The notes: a model not told the origin generated them from the sequence alone. DNA of 64,000 nucleotides from Edaphobacter sp. 4G125 (GCF_014274685.1 NZ_CP060393.1:2353501-2417500); one strand, 5' to 3'. Shown: positions 34,318-42,956, counted from the stretch's first letter. A program made the numbers and translations.

Positions 34318-35748
34318 ATGAAATCAAGGCCCAGTCGGCTCCTCATCCCTGCGCTTCTCGTGCTTGCTGCCATCGTGGTGGCGCTTAATGCGTGGTTCGG
34401 CTTTCGTGCCATCCAATCATTGCACGATAGCGAATACTGGGTAGCGCATACCTGGCAGGACATCAACCAGGTCGAAAGCATCATGGGCTCTGTCAAAGAT
34501 GCGGAGACAGGAAGCCGCGGCTATCTCATCAGCGGCGACGAGGCTTATCTTGAGCCCTATACGATCGCTACTCGCGAGCTGCCCGAAAAACTGAATTACT
34601 TCGCTGAACTGACTTCAGACAATCCCTCTCAGGGGCAACGTCTGGTAGAGATGCGTGCTGTTTTAGAGGAACGACTTAACCTGTTGCAGCAAGGAATCGA
34701 TCTTCGTCATCAGAGTGACCGCGAAACCGTTCGCACGTTGGTGCTTAGCGGAACGGGAAAAGCTGAGATGGATCACCTGCGTCGCATCGCCGATGACATG
34801 GAAGGCGAAGAGCGCAGGCTTCTTGCGATTCGTACCGCAACAGTAGACGACGACAACCGGCGCGCGCACTACATCATCGCTCTTGCCAGCGCGCTCGACC
34901 TTCTCTTCATCGTCTTCCTCTTCCGCAGCTTCGCCATTGAACGACAGATGCGATATGTTGCCGAACTCGATGCAGAGCGCCTGACGCTTGCGCAAGCCGA
35001 AGCCGAACGACATGCCGAAGAATCCAGAATTTTGAACGAGACGCTGGAGCAGCGAGTGAAGGACCGCACCAGGGAACTCGAGTCCATCAATCATGAACTC
35101 GAGGCGTTCAGCTACTCTGTCTCGCACGATCTGCGAGCACCTCTTCGTACGATCGACGGTTTTTCATTGGCTCTTGAAGAGGACTATCGGGATGCCGTCG
35201 ACGCAACGGGAAGGGACTATATCCAGCGCATCCGCAGCGGTGTTCAGCGCATGGGCCAGTTGATCGATGCGTTGCTCCAGCTTTCGCGCATCACCCGCGC
35301 CGAGATTACTCGCCAGTCATTCAATATCAGCTATCTTGCAGAATCGGTCGCATCCGCCCTGGTCGAAGAGAACAGTGGCAACAGGATTACATTTCAGATT
35401 GAGCCTGATCTTCAGGCCGAAGGTGATCCCAGGCTGGTGCGTATCGCACTCGAAAATCTCCTGGGGAATGCGGTGAAGTTCAGTTCGAAGAAGCCGGAGA
35501 TTGCAATCCAGTTTGGCCGGGATCGTGAAAAGAACGCGTGGTTCATCCGCGATAACGGAGCCGGGTTCGACATGTCCTATGCCGACAAGCTCTTCAATGC
35601 ATTCAACCGCCTTCACGGCGACAAGGATTTTCGCGGTTCGGGAATTGGCCTTGCAACTGTCGCTCGTATCATCCATCGCCATCACGGCAGGGTCTGGGCA
35701 CACAGCGAGGTCGGCAATGGCGCGACCTTCTGGTTTACGCTAGGATGA
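34318..35748 (+). CDS. CHASE3 sensor histidine kinase
   Basis: A 476-residue membrane sensor kinase. Two membrane segments (LLIPALLVLAAIVVALNAW, residues about 6-24, and ALASALDLLFIVFLF near 190) flank a helical periplasmic CHASE3 domain (GSVKDAETGSRGYLISGDEAYLEPY). A coiled region leads to HisKA with the phospho-acceptor His270 in SYSVSHDLRAPLRTI, then HATPase with N box GNAVKFSS, G1 DNGAGFD and G2 GSGIGLATVARIIHRHHG. The HisKA sequence is of the phytochrome-like type. Its stop overlaps the start of the next response regulator gene by ATGA, making that protein its likely partner. The signal sensed is unknown. Confidence 0.9.
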   Translation: MKSRPSRLLIPALLVLAAIVVALNAWFGFRAIQSLHDSEYWVAHTWQDINQVESIMGSVKDAETGSRGYLISGDEAYLEPYTIATRELPEKLNYFAELTSDNPSQGQRLVEMRAVLEERLNLLQQGIDLRHQSDRETVRTLVLSGTGKAEMDHLRRIADDMEGEERRLLAIRTATVDDDNRRAHYIIALASALDLLFIVFLFRSFAIERQMRYVAELDAERLTLAQAEAERHAEESRILNETLEQRVKDRTRELESINHELEAFSYSVSHDLRAPLRTIDGFSLALEEDYRDAVDATGRDYIQRIRSGVQRMGQLIDALLQLSRITRAEITRQSFNISYLAESVASALVEENSGNRITFQIEPDLQAEGDPRLVRIALENLLGNAVKFSSKKPEIAIQFGRDREKNAWFIRDNGAGFDMSYADKLFNAFNRLHGDKDFRGSGIGLATVARIIHRHHGRVWAHSEVGNGATFWFTLG

Positions 35749-36182
35749 TGGGGATGACAGATGCAACCAAGTTGATTCTTCTTGTGGAAGACGATCCCGA
35801 TCACGAGTTGCTGGCCATTCGGGCGCTCCGCAAATCGAATATCGCAAATGACATTCGAGTCGCGCGAGACGGAGAAGAGGCGATTGAACTACTTTTTGGC
35901 GAAAGTGCCATCTCTCCGCAGGTTATTCTGCTCGACCTCAAGCTTCCCAAGCTCGATGGGCTTGAGGTGCTGCGCCGAATTCGAGAGGGAGAAGCAACCC
36001 GTTATCTTCCTGTTGTGATCCTCACCTCTTCCGATGAAGAGCGGGACCTCGTGCGGAGTTATCAGCTCGGTGTCAATAGTTACATTCGCAAGCCGGTCAA
36101 TTTCAACGACTTTGCTGAAGCTACCCGGCAGCTTGGCATGTACTGGCTGGTACTGAACGAATGTGCGCCGCAAATCACATAG
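35745..36182 (+). CDS. Single-domain response regulator (Rcp1-like)
   Basis: A 145-residue receiver domain with no output domain. Acidic pocket in VEDDPDHELLA, phospho-acceptor Asp64 in ILLDLKLPKLDG, switch Thr94 in ILTSSDEE and Lys116 in YIRKPVNF. The FxxA-like C-terminal stretch (FNDFAEATRQLGMYWLVLNE) is typical of Rcp1-like regulators paired with phytochrome-type kinases. It overlaps the CHASE3 kinase gene at its start and the hybrid kinase gene at its end, so the three form one unit and this protein probably carries phosphate between them. Confidence 0.9.
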   Translation: MMGMTDATKLILLVEDDPDHELLAIRALRKSNIANDIRVARDGEEAIELLFGESAISPQVILLDLKLPKLDGLEVLRRIREGEATRYLPVVILTSSDEERDLVRSYQLGVNSYIRKPVNFNDFAEATRQLGMYWLVLNECAPQIT

Positions 36183-37738
36183 CTTCAAACCGACTTCGCG
36201 TTCTCCTCGTCGAAGATAATCCAGATGACGCCTTCCTGCTGGATCGTCATCTCAGACGGAATGGCTATGCCCCAGAGATGATCCGCGTCGAAACCGAGCC
36301 TGAGATGCTGCAACAGCTTCAGCAGGTTGAGCTTCCCGATATCGTTCTTGCGGATTACAACCTTCCCAGTTTCAGCGGCCCTGCCGCGCTCAAGCTGCTT
36401 CACTCTACCGGATTCGATATTCCTTTCATCATGTTCTCCGGTGCCGTCTCTGAGGAAACGGCCGTTAACTCCATGCGCTCCGGTGCCCATGACTATGTCT
36501 CCAAGCAGAATCTTGCTCGCCTGATCCCCGCTATCGAGCGCGAACTGGCTGAGGCGGCAACCCGCAGAAACAGTCGAATCGCGGAACGCGCTCTCAAAGC
36601 GAGCGAAAACAGATTTCGCTCCCTGGTCGAAGCGCTCCCCCTGGGACTGCTCATCAGCGATGCCTCCGGTAAGATCGTCTATGCCAACCGTGCGATCGAA
36701 CGTCTCCTGGGGCAGATCAATGGCAAGCCGCTGCTGCACGAGCTTACTCTCTCCGATATCTCTCCCTTGCTTTCCGAGCACCTCAAAAGCCTCGTCTTCA
36801 CTCCGGTAAACTCAGAACCTTTTGAGGTCTCTTTTTCTCGTGCTGACGGTGCGTCGGTCGAAGCGCTCATCGGAATGTCGGTACTCGATCCTGAGTCGAC
36901 CAACGGAGATCGCCAGATCGCGATCTTTGTTGCGGACCTTTCCTTGCAAAAGAGAAGCGAAGAGATCATCCGTCAGACCGAGAAGCTAGCCGTCGCAGGC
37001 CGCCTTGCGGCCTCCATCTCGCATGAAATCAACAACCCTCTTGAGGCAGTAACAAATTGCCTCTACCTGCTCGCCCAGTCCGATCTCCCCGGCGATGCCC
37101 GCCACTATCTCGACCTCGCCCAGCAGGAGCTCAACCGCGTCAGCCAGATCACTGTTCAAACCCTGCGGTTCTATCGCTCCTCTACCCGGCCTGCCCAGGT
37201 CGATCTGCATGAACTGGTTGATACCGTCCTTCTTCTCCTTGATTCGCGCATCCGCCAGATGGAGATTCGAGTGGTCTGCGATCTCCGCGCCAGCTCCACC
37301 CTCATGGCGCATGACGGCGAACTCCGACAGGTCATCGCCAATCTCATCAGCAATGCGATGGATGCCATCTCCGATGGAGGACAAATCACAATTCGAAGCC
37401 GTTCCACGAGGAACTGGTATCTCAATCGCGAGGGCATCTCACTCACCATCGCCGATAACGGTATCGGAATCGGAGAATCTATCCGCAATCGGATCTTCGA
37501 ACCATTCTTCTCAACCAAAGGCATCACAGGTACCGGTCTCGGACTGTGGATCTCGAAAGAGATTATTGCCAAGCATCATGGCAGCATTCAGGTTCGCTCC
37601 CGATGTATGGCTTCCGGCCGCCCCACAGGCACAGTCTTTCGTATCTTTATTCCCATCCAGCAGGATGCCTCCCCAGACCGTGCCGTCCCGGAAGAGAACC
37701 ATTGCAAGCTCGAAGGTCTTCGTTCACTCTCCGGTTAA
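36161..37738 (+). CDS. Hybrid histidine kinase: receiver-PAS-HisKA-HATPase
   Basis: A 525-residue cytoplasmic kinase. An N-terminal receiver (acidic residues in VEDNPDDAF, Asp65 in IVLADYNLPS, Lys115 in DYVSKQNL) is followed by a PAS domain (about residues 148-250, LVEALPLGLLISDASG), HisKA with His288 in SISHEINNPLEAV, and HATPase with NLISNAMDAI, DNGIGIGES and GTGLGLWISKEI. The start used overlaps the upstream regulator gene by 22 bp; no better in-frame start is seen. Output would go to another regulator, as none with a DNA-binding domain is nearby. The cluster seems to be a phosphorelay between the CHASE3 kinase and this protein. Confidence 0.88.
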   Translation: MCAANHIASNRLRVLLVEDNPDDAFLLDRHLRRNGYAPEMIRVETEPEMLQQLQQVELPDIVLADYNLPSFSGPAALKLLHSTGFDIPFIMFSGAVSEETAVNSMRSGAHDYVSKQNLARLIPAIERELAEAATRRNSRIAERALKASENRFRSLVEALPLGLLISDASGKIVYANRAIERLLGQINGKPLLHELTLSDISPLLSEHLKSLVFTPVNSEPFEVSFSRADGASVEALIGMSVLDPESTNGDRQIAIFVADLSLQKRSEEIIRQTEKLAVAGRLAASISHEINNPLEAVTNCLYLLAQSDLPGDARHYLDLAQQELNRVSQITVQTLRFYRSSTRPAQVDLHELVDTVLLLLDSRIRQMEIRVVCDLRASSTLMAHDGELRQVIANLISNAMDAISDGGQITIRSRSTRNWYLNREGISLTIADNGIGIGESIRNRIFEPFFSTKGITGTGLGLWISKEIIAKHHGSIQVRSRCMASGRPTGTVFRIFIPIQQDASPDRAVPEENHCKLEGLRSLSG

Positions 37739-37774
37739 TCGCAATAGCCCTCCGTCTGTGCCTACAATAACGGT

Positions 37775-38545
37775 GTGAGTTCTAAGAACACATTGGCAGG
37801 GAAGCGAGTCTTAGTGACTCGTGCCTCAGGACGGGTATCCGAACTGGCTGCTTTGCTTACCGAAGAGGGCGCAACTGTCATCTCCCTTCCGACCATCCAG
37901 ATCATCCCTCCGGAGTCCTACGCTGCTCTCGATACAGCTCTCGAACAGCTCGACCGCTTCGACTGGATCGTGTTTACCAGCATTCATGCGGTTGAGGTCT
38001 TTCTCAGTCGCAGGAATCCAGCCATCGCTCCCGGACAGATCGCTGTGATCGGACCGGCTACTGCAAAGGCTGTGGAGCAGGCAGGTCTTTCTGTATCCCT
38101 TCTGCCACCTCGCTACATCGCCGAATCTCTGGCTGAGGCCCTTGTCCCCAGGGTCGCGGGCGGACGTATTCTAATGATCCGTGCAGCCGAGGCTCGCGAC
38201 ATCATCCCCGCCGCCCTGATTCAGGCGGGAGCAGAGGTCACCCTGGCCGAGGCTTACCGAAACCAGATTCCCCCGGATGCTTTGGCAAATCTCAAGCAAA
38301 TCTTCCAATTTCCTGCGGATCGGCCAGATATCATTACATTTACCAGCGCGTCTACAGCGCGGAACCTAGCTACGCTGCTCGAAACCGCTCAATTGTCCAT
38401 TCCATCGCACGTCATCCTGGCTTCCATCGGCCCCATCACCTCCCAGACGATGCGCGATCGCGGTATGGAGCCTGATGTAGAGGCAAGCGAAGCGACGATC
38501 CCTGCACTCGTCCGGACGATCTCCAACTACTTTGCGACTCGATGA
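37775..38545 (+). CDS. hemD: Uroporphyrinogen-III synthase
   Basis: Cyclises hydroxymethylbilane to uroporphyrinogen III with inversion of ring D. The 256-residue protein has the family's loose hallmarks: KRVLVTRASGRVSELAALL at the start, FDWIVFTSIHAVEVF, VIGPATAKAVEQAG, and ITFTSASTARNL in the second lobe. Start is a GTG. The gene is on the same strand as hemC but is separated from it by four genes, and its immediate upstream neighbour is the hybrid kinase (36 bp apart). Repeat element copy B starts 5 bp after its stop. Confidence 0.9.
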   Translation: MSSKNTLAGKRVLVTRASGRVSELAALLTEEGATVISLPTIQIIPPESYAALDTALEQLDRFDWIVFTSIHAVEVFLSRRNPAIAPGQIAVIGPATAKAVEQAGLSVSLLPPRYIAESLAEALVPRVAGGRILMIRAAEARDIIPAALIQAGAEVTLAEAYRNQIPPDALANLKQIFQFPADRPDIITFTSASTARNLATLLETAQLSIPSHVILASIGPITSQTMRDRGMEPDVEASEATIPALVRTISNYFATR

Positions 38546-38549
38546 CGCT

Positions 38550-38810
38550 GTCAAGTCTAGAACTGGCCTAAACCGCAGAATCCAAATGAGATTCAGGATG
38601 CAGAAGGTCGGTAGGCATTTTGTTAAAATAGAAATAGAGCCACAAAAACGGCTACGACTCTGCCTAAGGCCTGAGTGGAGTCCGGAGGACAAAGCGACCA
38701 TTGATATGGTCACCCTATCGCATATATTGCTAAGCCTTAGAGGAAAACGAAGTACGAACCTAAATCACAAAGATTGAATACTTTGCGCAATATATGGCGG
38801 GGAGGGGTTA
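38550..38810 (+). repeat. Multi-block 3' element, copy B (with insert)
   Basis: Same block order as copies A and C: GTCAAG (38550), TGCAGA (38599), TTAAAATAGAAATAG (38623), GAAGTACGAACCTAA (38749), GAATACTTTGCGCAATAT (38776) and GCGGGGAGGGG (38797) followed by TTA, which is the nth stop codon on the minus strand. The gap between the third and fourth blocks is 126 bp, against 51-53 in the other copies, so about 74 bp are extra here. It begins 5 bp downstream of hemD, in sense orientation. Confidence 0.8.
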
Positions 38811-39503
38811 GTCGGGGTGGGAGGTCCACGTCTTGTCCGCTGAGTAACAAAGCTTCTCCAGTGTGCAGTCGGCGCAGCGTGGCTTTCTGGCGATACAGAC
38901 CTGTCTTCCATGGTGGATCAGCTCATGTGAAAAATTGATCCAGCGATTCTGCGGGATGATCTTCATCAGGTCTTTCTCGATCTTCTCCGGCTTCGTCTCC
39001 TGGGTCAGCTCCAACCTCCGGGACAGTCGCATGACATGCGTATCCACAACGACGCCCACTGCAATGCCGTACCAGGAGCCGAGCACAACATTGGCAGTTT
39101 TGCGGGCCACTCCTGGAAGACGAAGAATCTCTTCCATGGTTTGCGGAACCTTCCCGCCGAATTCATTGACGAGAATCTTAGCGGCTCCTTGAATGGACTT
39201 TGCCTTGTTGCGAAAGAATCCGGTCGTGCGGATTAGCTCCTCAATCTCCGACAGGGAAGCAGCAGCCATGGCCTTCGGAGTTGGGAATGCTTTGAACAAA
39301 GCTGGTGTGACTAGATTGACCCGCACATCAGTGCACTGCGCCGACAGAATGGTCGCGACAGTAAGCTCCCACGCATTGCAGTGATGCAACGCGCAGACAA
39401 CTCCCGGATAAGTTTTGGCCAGGATGTTTAGGATCGCTTCAATTCGCTTCGGATCAAGCGGATTCCGAGCCACACGCTTCCTGACTGTTTTTGCGATTGC
39501 CAT
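38808..39503 (-). CDS. nth: Endonuclease III
   Basis: Bifunctional DNA glycosylase/AP lyase that removes oxidised pyrimidines. The 231-residue protein has the helix-hairpin-helix LPGVARKTANVVLG with the catalytic Lys, the Asp in VVDTHVMRLSRRL, and a C-terminal 4Fe-4S cluster ligated by four Cys spaced C-x6-C-x2-C-x5-C (CIARKPRCADCTLEKLC). A 15-residue basic N-terminal extension (KTVRKRVARNPLDPKR) precedes the core. It is followed by the convergent element copy B, whose G-rich end overlaps the stop codon. Confidence 0.96.
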   Translation of the reverse strand: MAIAKTVRKRVARNPLDPKRIEAILNILAKTYPGVVCALHHCNAWELTVATILSAQCTDVRVNLVTPALFKAFPTPKAMAAASLSEIEELIRTTGFFRNKAKSIQGAAKILVNEFGGKVPQTMEEILRLPGVARKTANVVLGSWYGIAVGVVVDTHVMRLSRRLELTQETKPEKIEKDLMKIIPQNRWINFSHELIHHGRQVCIARKPRCADCTLEKLCYSADKTWTSHPD

Positions 39504-39506
39504 CGA

Positions 39507-40310
39507 TTAGCCCAGGCGATCCAGCATCTCCTCGGCAGAAACACGCACACAGCTGAAGATCGGCGTGTCCTTGAGCGTGTACATGCTGGCTTCCGTCTCG
39601 CGAAGCTGCTGCACTAAGTCGAGGAAATCTTCAGGGAAGTTTGTCTCGAACGCGACAACAAACTCCTGATCATCGAGACCGAACGAGTAGGTTGTATTCA
39701 GCTTGACCCGAGGATAGGACAGGCCGACGCGGATATGCTCGTCCATCAGCCGCTTGCGCTCATCCATCGGCAGCAGATACCACGGGCGGGTCTTCCAGAA
39801 GGGATAGATGAAGATGTACTTCTGTCCGCCGGGACGAATCGCTCCGCGGCCCTCACCCTCGCTCTCATCGGGCCGGTCGATCTGGTATTGCGAGCGTTTC
39901 GTCATCGCCAGGAAGTTATGCGGAGCAGTTAGGTATCCCCCTAGAGGAGTAGCCAGCAACTCGCTACGCATCTTATTCATCTCGTCGACGGCATAGCCGA
40001 TCGACCAGACGCACATATCAACATCTCCACGTGTGCCCACGGTTGAGTAGGTCAGCGAAAGAAACTCGCCGGGCTTGCTCCACTTTGCCAGAACTGCTGC
40101 AAAAGCCGCCTTGTGCGCAGAGCGCTCTTCGGCAGGGAGACGCTTCCACTCCGGCATGATTTTGTAAAAGCTGAAGGCCACAATTTGACGCTTGACGGGC
40201 TTCGAGGGATCATGCGGCTGTGCGCCATAGCTCGAAGCGGGGCGCCCCGAGCCCTGCGGCGCGGCGGATGAATGTGCACTTTTCTCTGGAACGACAGCGG
40301 TCTCTGACAT
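39507..40310 (-). CDS. hemQ: Coproheme decarboxylase HemQ (chlorite dismutase-like fold)
   Basis: HemQ converts Fe-coproporphyrin III to heme b in the coproporphyrin-dependent pathway. The start MSETAVVPEK is preceded by AGGAGA at good spacing, so the longer upstream frame is not used. Residues 1-45 are a flexible Ser/Pro-rich leader, then VAFSFYKIMPEWKRLP and the hallmark FWKTRPWYLLPMDERKRLM followed by DEH, whose His is the expected proximal heme ligand. The related chlorite dismutases share the fold, but no distal Arg in a chlorite-dismutase context is apparent, and its presence near hemACD fits heme synthesis. It is transcribed with nth (3 bp apart). Confidence 0.87.
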   Translation of the reverse strand: MSETAVVPEKSAHSSAAPQGSGRPASSYGAQPHDPSKPVKRQIVAFSFYKIMPEWKRLPAEERSAHKAAFAAVLAKWSKPGEFLSLTYSTVGTRGDVDMCVWSIGYAVDEMNKMRSELLATPLGGYLTAPHNFLAMTKRSQYQIDRPDESEGEGRGAIRPGGQKYIFIYPFWKTRPWYLLPMDERKRLMDEHIRVGLSYPRVKLNTTYSFGLDDQEFVVAFETNFPEDFLDLVQQLRETEASMYTLKDTPIFSCVRVSAEEMLDRLG

Positions 40311-40385
40311 CTTCAAACTCTCCTGAACACTTTTAATGCTAACGCAAGCAGCCGGTTGCCGCTCGACCGCTATACTCAAAGCTGT

Positions 40386-41024
40386 ATGTCCGAGAAGATC
40401 CTTGCTACTCTTGCTGGCTTTATCATTGCCGTCATCTCCGCTGGAGGATACGCCGGCGTTGCATTGCTGATGGGCATTGAGTCAGCGTGTATCCCGCTAC
40501 CTTCTGAAATCATCATGCCCTTTGCGGGGTACCTCGTGTACACCGGCCAACTCAAGCTCTTCTGGGTAGCAACCGCCGGAGCCATCGGCTGTAACCTCGG
40601 CTCCATCCCGGCCTACTGGCTCGGCGCCATTGGAGGTCGCCCGGCGATTGAGCGCTTCGGCCGCTATGTTCTGCTCAGCCGACACGATCTTGATCGCACG
40701 GAACATTTCTTCCAACGTTTCGGTGGAATCACCGTCCTGATTGCCCGTTTGCTGCCGGTCGTTCGCACCTTCATTGCTCTACCTGCCGGCATTGCGCGTA
40801 TGCCACAGCTCCGATTCCATATCTACACCTTCGTTGGCTCTTGGCCGTGGTGCTATGCGCTTGCTTATGTGGGAATGAAGCTGGGAGATCATTGGGAGAA
40901 CGATCCGCGCTTCAAAGAGATCTTCCATCGTTTCCACCTGGCGGTGGAGGTGGTTCTCCTGGCCGGCATTCTCTTCTTCGTCTACACCCATTGGAAGAAC
41001 CGAATTAAGACTGAAGAAGCATAA
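40386..41024 (+). CDS. DedA family membrane protein
   Basis: A 212-residue integral membrane protein of the DedA/SNARE-associated (VTT) family, whose members act in lipid scrambling and envelope homeostasis. Landmarks are the re-entrant region ESACIPLPSEIIMPFAGYLV with its conserved acidic residue, GCNLGSIPAYWLGAIGGRP, and FGGITVLIARLLPVVRTFIALPAGIARMP with the essential Arg. The ATG used (MSEKILATL) avoids overlap with hemQ; divergent promoters would share about 75 bp. Two C-terminal membrane segments follow. Confidence 0.92.
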   Translation: MSEKILATLAGFIIAVISAGGYAGVALLMGIESACIPLPSEIIMPFAGYLVYTGQLKLFWVATAGAIGCNLGSIPAYWLGAIGGRPAIERFGRYVLLSRHDLDRTEHFFQRFGGITVLIARLLPVVRTFIALPAGIARMPQLRFHIYTFVGSWPWCYALAYVGMKLGDHWENDPRFKEIFHRFHLAVEVVLLAGILFFVYTHWKNRIKTEEA

Positions 41025-41209
41025 TTTTTCTATTTTTACTTTCTTACTTTACTCAATCTTGACTGATATTCATTTCGCTCGAGATAGCGGCCAAAACGCG
41101 TTACCGCTAAAGCATCTTTAGCGTTTACTCCTGAAGAATTGGACGCTTTATTTGCATCCTCTTCGGTGCTTCTCCATACTGAGCCTGCCGTTATACGGAA
41201 AATCGGAAT

Positions 41210-42574
41210 ATGGAAGGGTACTCGCGAGGCATGTCTACGACACAAGCTGAGAATAAGGAAGCAACATCCAGCATTAAACCGGCACAAGGAAAATTAGGCG
41301 TCATGATTCCCGGCATGGGGGCCGTTGCTACAACCCTGATCGCTGGGGTTGAGGCAGTCCGCCGCGGGATGGCTCTCCCCATTGGTTCTACGTCGCAGAT
41401 GGGAACCATCCGCCTGGGAAAACGGACAGATTCGCGTAGCCCCCTTATAAAGGATTTTGTCCCTCTCGCTCCTCTCGATGATCTGGTTTTTACTGGCTGG
41501 GACATTTTTGGCGGAAATCTTTATGACGCCGCCAAAACAGCGCAGGTTCTCGATAATGACCAGCTTCAGCAGATGCGACCTTTTCTTGAGTCCATTGAAC
41601 CGATGCCCGCAGCCTTCAACCAGCACTATGTAAAACGTCTCGAAGGCAAGAAGGTTAAGACTGGAAAGAACAAATGTGACCTTGCCAATCAGATTCGCAA
41701 TGATATCGCTGAGTTCAAGACCAAAACAGATCGACAGGTGATGATCTGGTGTGGATCGACTGAGATCTTTATGGAGCAGGCGCCAGTTCACCAAACCCTT
41801 GCTGCTTTTGAGAAAGGGCTTGTTGAAGACGACCCGGCAATCACGCCTTCCATGCTCTACGCGTGGGCCGCGCTGAAGGAGGGAATACCATTCATCAATG
41901 GAGCGCCGAACCTCACGGTAGATATCCCCGCACTCAACGAACTCTCGCGCAAGATGAACGCTCCGATTGCAGGCAAGGACTTCAAAACCGGCCAGACCTT
42001 CATCAAGACAGTGCTCGCGCCTGCGTTCAAGGTTCGTAATTTAGGGGTCTCCGGATGGTACTCGACCAACATCCTTGGAAATCGTGACGGAGAGGTTCTT
42101 GACGATCCTGAGTCGTTCAAGACTAAAGAGGTCTCGAAGCTCGGCGTACTTGAGTACATCTTCCAGCCCGAGCTTCATCCAGAGCTTTATAAGGACCTCT
42201 ACCACAAGGTGCGGATCAACTACTATCCACCGCGTGGAGACAACAAGGAGGGTTGGGACAACATCGACATCTTTGGTTGGCTGGGCTATCCCATGCAACT
42301 CAAGGTCGATTTCCTCTGTCGTGACTCTATTCTGGCGGCTCCGCTCGCACTCGATCTTATCCTCTTTATGGATCTTGCAGCGCGCACGCCATCGCTTCGC
42401 GGTCTTGGAATTCAAGAGTGGCTCAGCTTCTACTTCAAAGACCCCGATTCTGCTCCAGGTGTCTATCCAGAGCACGATCTCTTTATCCAGAATATGAAAC
42501 TGAAGAATACGCTTCGCCACATTATGGGGGAAGACTTAATCACGCACCTGGGGCTGGATTACTACGGCGATTAG
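41210..42574 (+). CDS. Inositol-3-phosphate synthase
   Basis: Converts glucose-6-phosphate to 1L-myo-inositol-1-phosphate through an NAD-bound redox cycle. The 454-residue protein has a Rossmann segment KLGVMIPGMGAVATTLIAGVEA near residue 25, the KTGQTFIKTVLAPAFKVRNLGVSGWYSTNILGNRDGE substrate region (split here: FKTGQTFIKTVLAPAF then GWYSTNILGNRDG), and a C-terminal dimer domain with LGIQEWLSFYFKDP. It belongs to the actinobacterial/archaeal-like inositol-phosphate synthase group. Start could also be Met8. The product could serve phospholipids or compatible solutes; no other inositol gene is adjacent. Confidence 0.9.
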   Translation: MEGYSRGMSTTQAENKEATSSIKPAQGKLGVMIPGMGAVATTLIAGVEAVRRGMALPIGSTSQMGTIRLGKRTDSRSPLIKDFVPLAPLDDLVFTGWDIFGGNLYDAAKTAQVLDNDQLQQMRPFLESIEPMPAAFNQHYVKRLEGKKVKTGKNKCDLANQIRNDIAEFKTKTDRQVMIWCGSTEIFMEQAPVHQTLAAFEKGLVEDDPAITPSMLYAWAALKEGIPFINGAPNLTVDIPALNELSRKMNAPIAGKDFKTGQTFIKTVLAPAFKVRNLGVSGWYSTNILGNRDGEVLDDPESFKTKEVSKLGVLEYIFQPELHPELYKDLYHKVRINYYPPRGDNKEGWDNIDIFGWLGYPMQLKVDFLCRDSILAAPLALDLILFMDLAARTPSLRGLGIQEWLSFYFKDPDSAPGVYPEHDLFIQNMKLKNTLRHIMGEDLITHLGLDYYGD

Positions 42575-42588
42575 ATGTTTCCTTAATC

Positions 42589-42630
42589 ATCCAAAAGCGG
42601 TTCGCGAGATCTTCGCAGCCGCTTTTGGAT
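42589..42630. terminator. Bidirectional terminator hairpin between inositol synthase and flgJ
   Basis: Perfect 12-bp stem pairing ATCCAAAAGCGG (42589-42600) with CCGCTTTTGGAT (42619-42630) around an 18-nt loop. It sits between convergent genes. T-tracts are short on both sides, so the call rests mainly on the stem and position. Confidence 0.7.
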
Positions 42631-42650
42631 TTGCAATCAACCTTTACGAA

Positions 42651-42956
42651 TCATCGGTTGTTTTTCTCATGTTCTGATATGACCTGTTGAATCACTTTCC
42701 GAGCAATGCCGAGACCGCCACTTTTTGAGATTGCAGTTGCAACAGCTTCTACGCCAAAACTGTTGATGGTATCTGCTCCGCTATCAGCGTCTGTATTACC
42801 GCTCCAATAGTTTTGTTCATCGTTGGAACGCATCGGCTTCAACAGTTCCTGAAGAAGCATTCCTTCAAACTGTTGCGCTGCGTCCACCAGCTTGCGGTCT
42901 TCTGCCCCTTGGCTACGAGCAAGGGTTGAATGTGTCGTAATATTTTGAACAATCAT
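42651..42956 (-). CDS. flgJ: Flagellar rod-binding protein FlgJ (rod-cap domain only)
   Basis: A 101-residue protein equivalent to the N-terminal rod-binding half of FlgJ: RKLVDAAQQFEGMLLQELLKPMR, then a segment SGADTINSFGVEAVATAISKSGGLGIA. The C-terminal muramidase domain of enterobacterial FlgJ is absent, as in several other phyla, so peptidoglycan must be opened by another enzyme. Its start overlaps the flgI stop (ATGA). It is the last gene of the flagellar operon. Confidence 0.88.
   Translation of the reverse strand: MIVQNITTHSTLARSQGAEDRKLVDAAQQFEGMLLQELLKPMRSNDEQNYWSGNTDADSGADTINSFGVEAVATAISKSGGLGIARKVIQQVISEHEKNNR

Noticed and set aside
34269-34496. Minus-strand frame across the decarboxylase/kinase junction
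   Set aside because: It is antisense to two well-supported genes and has no own start context.
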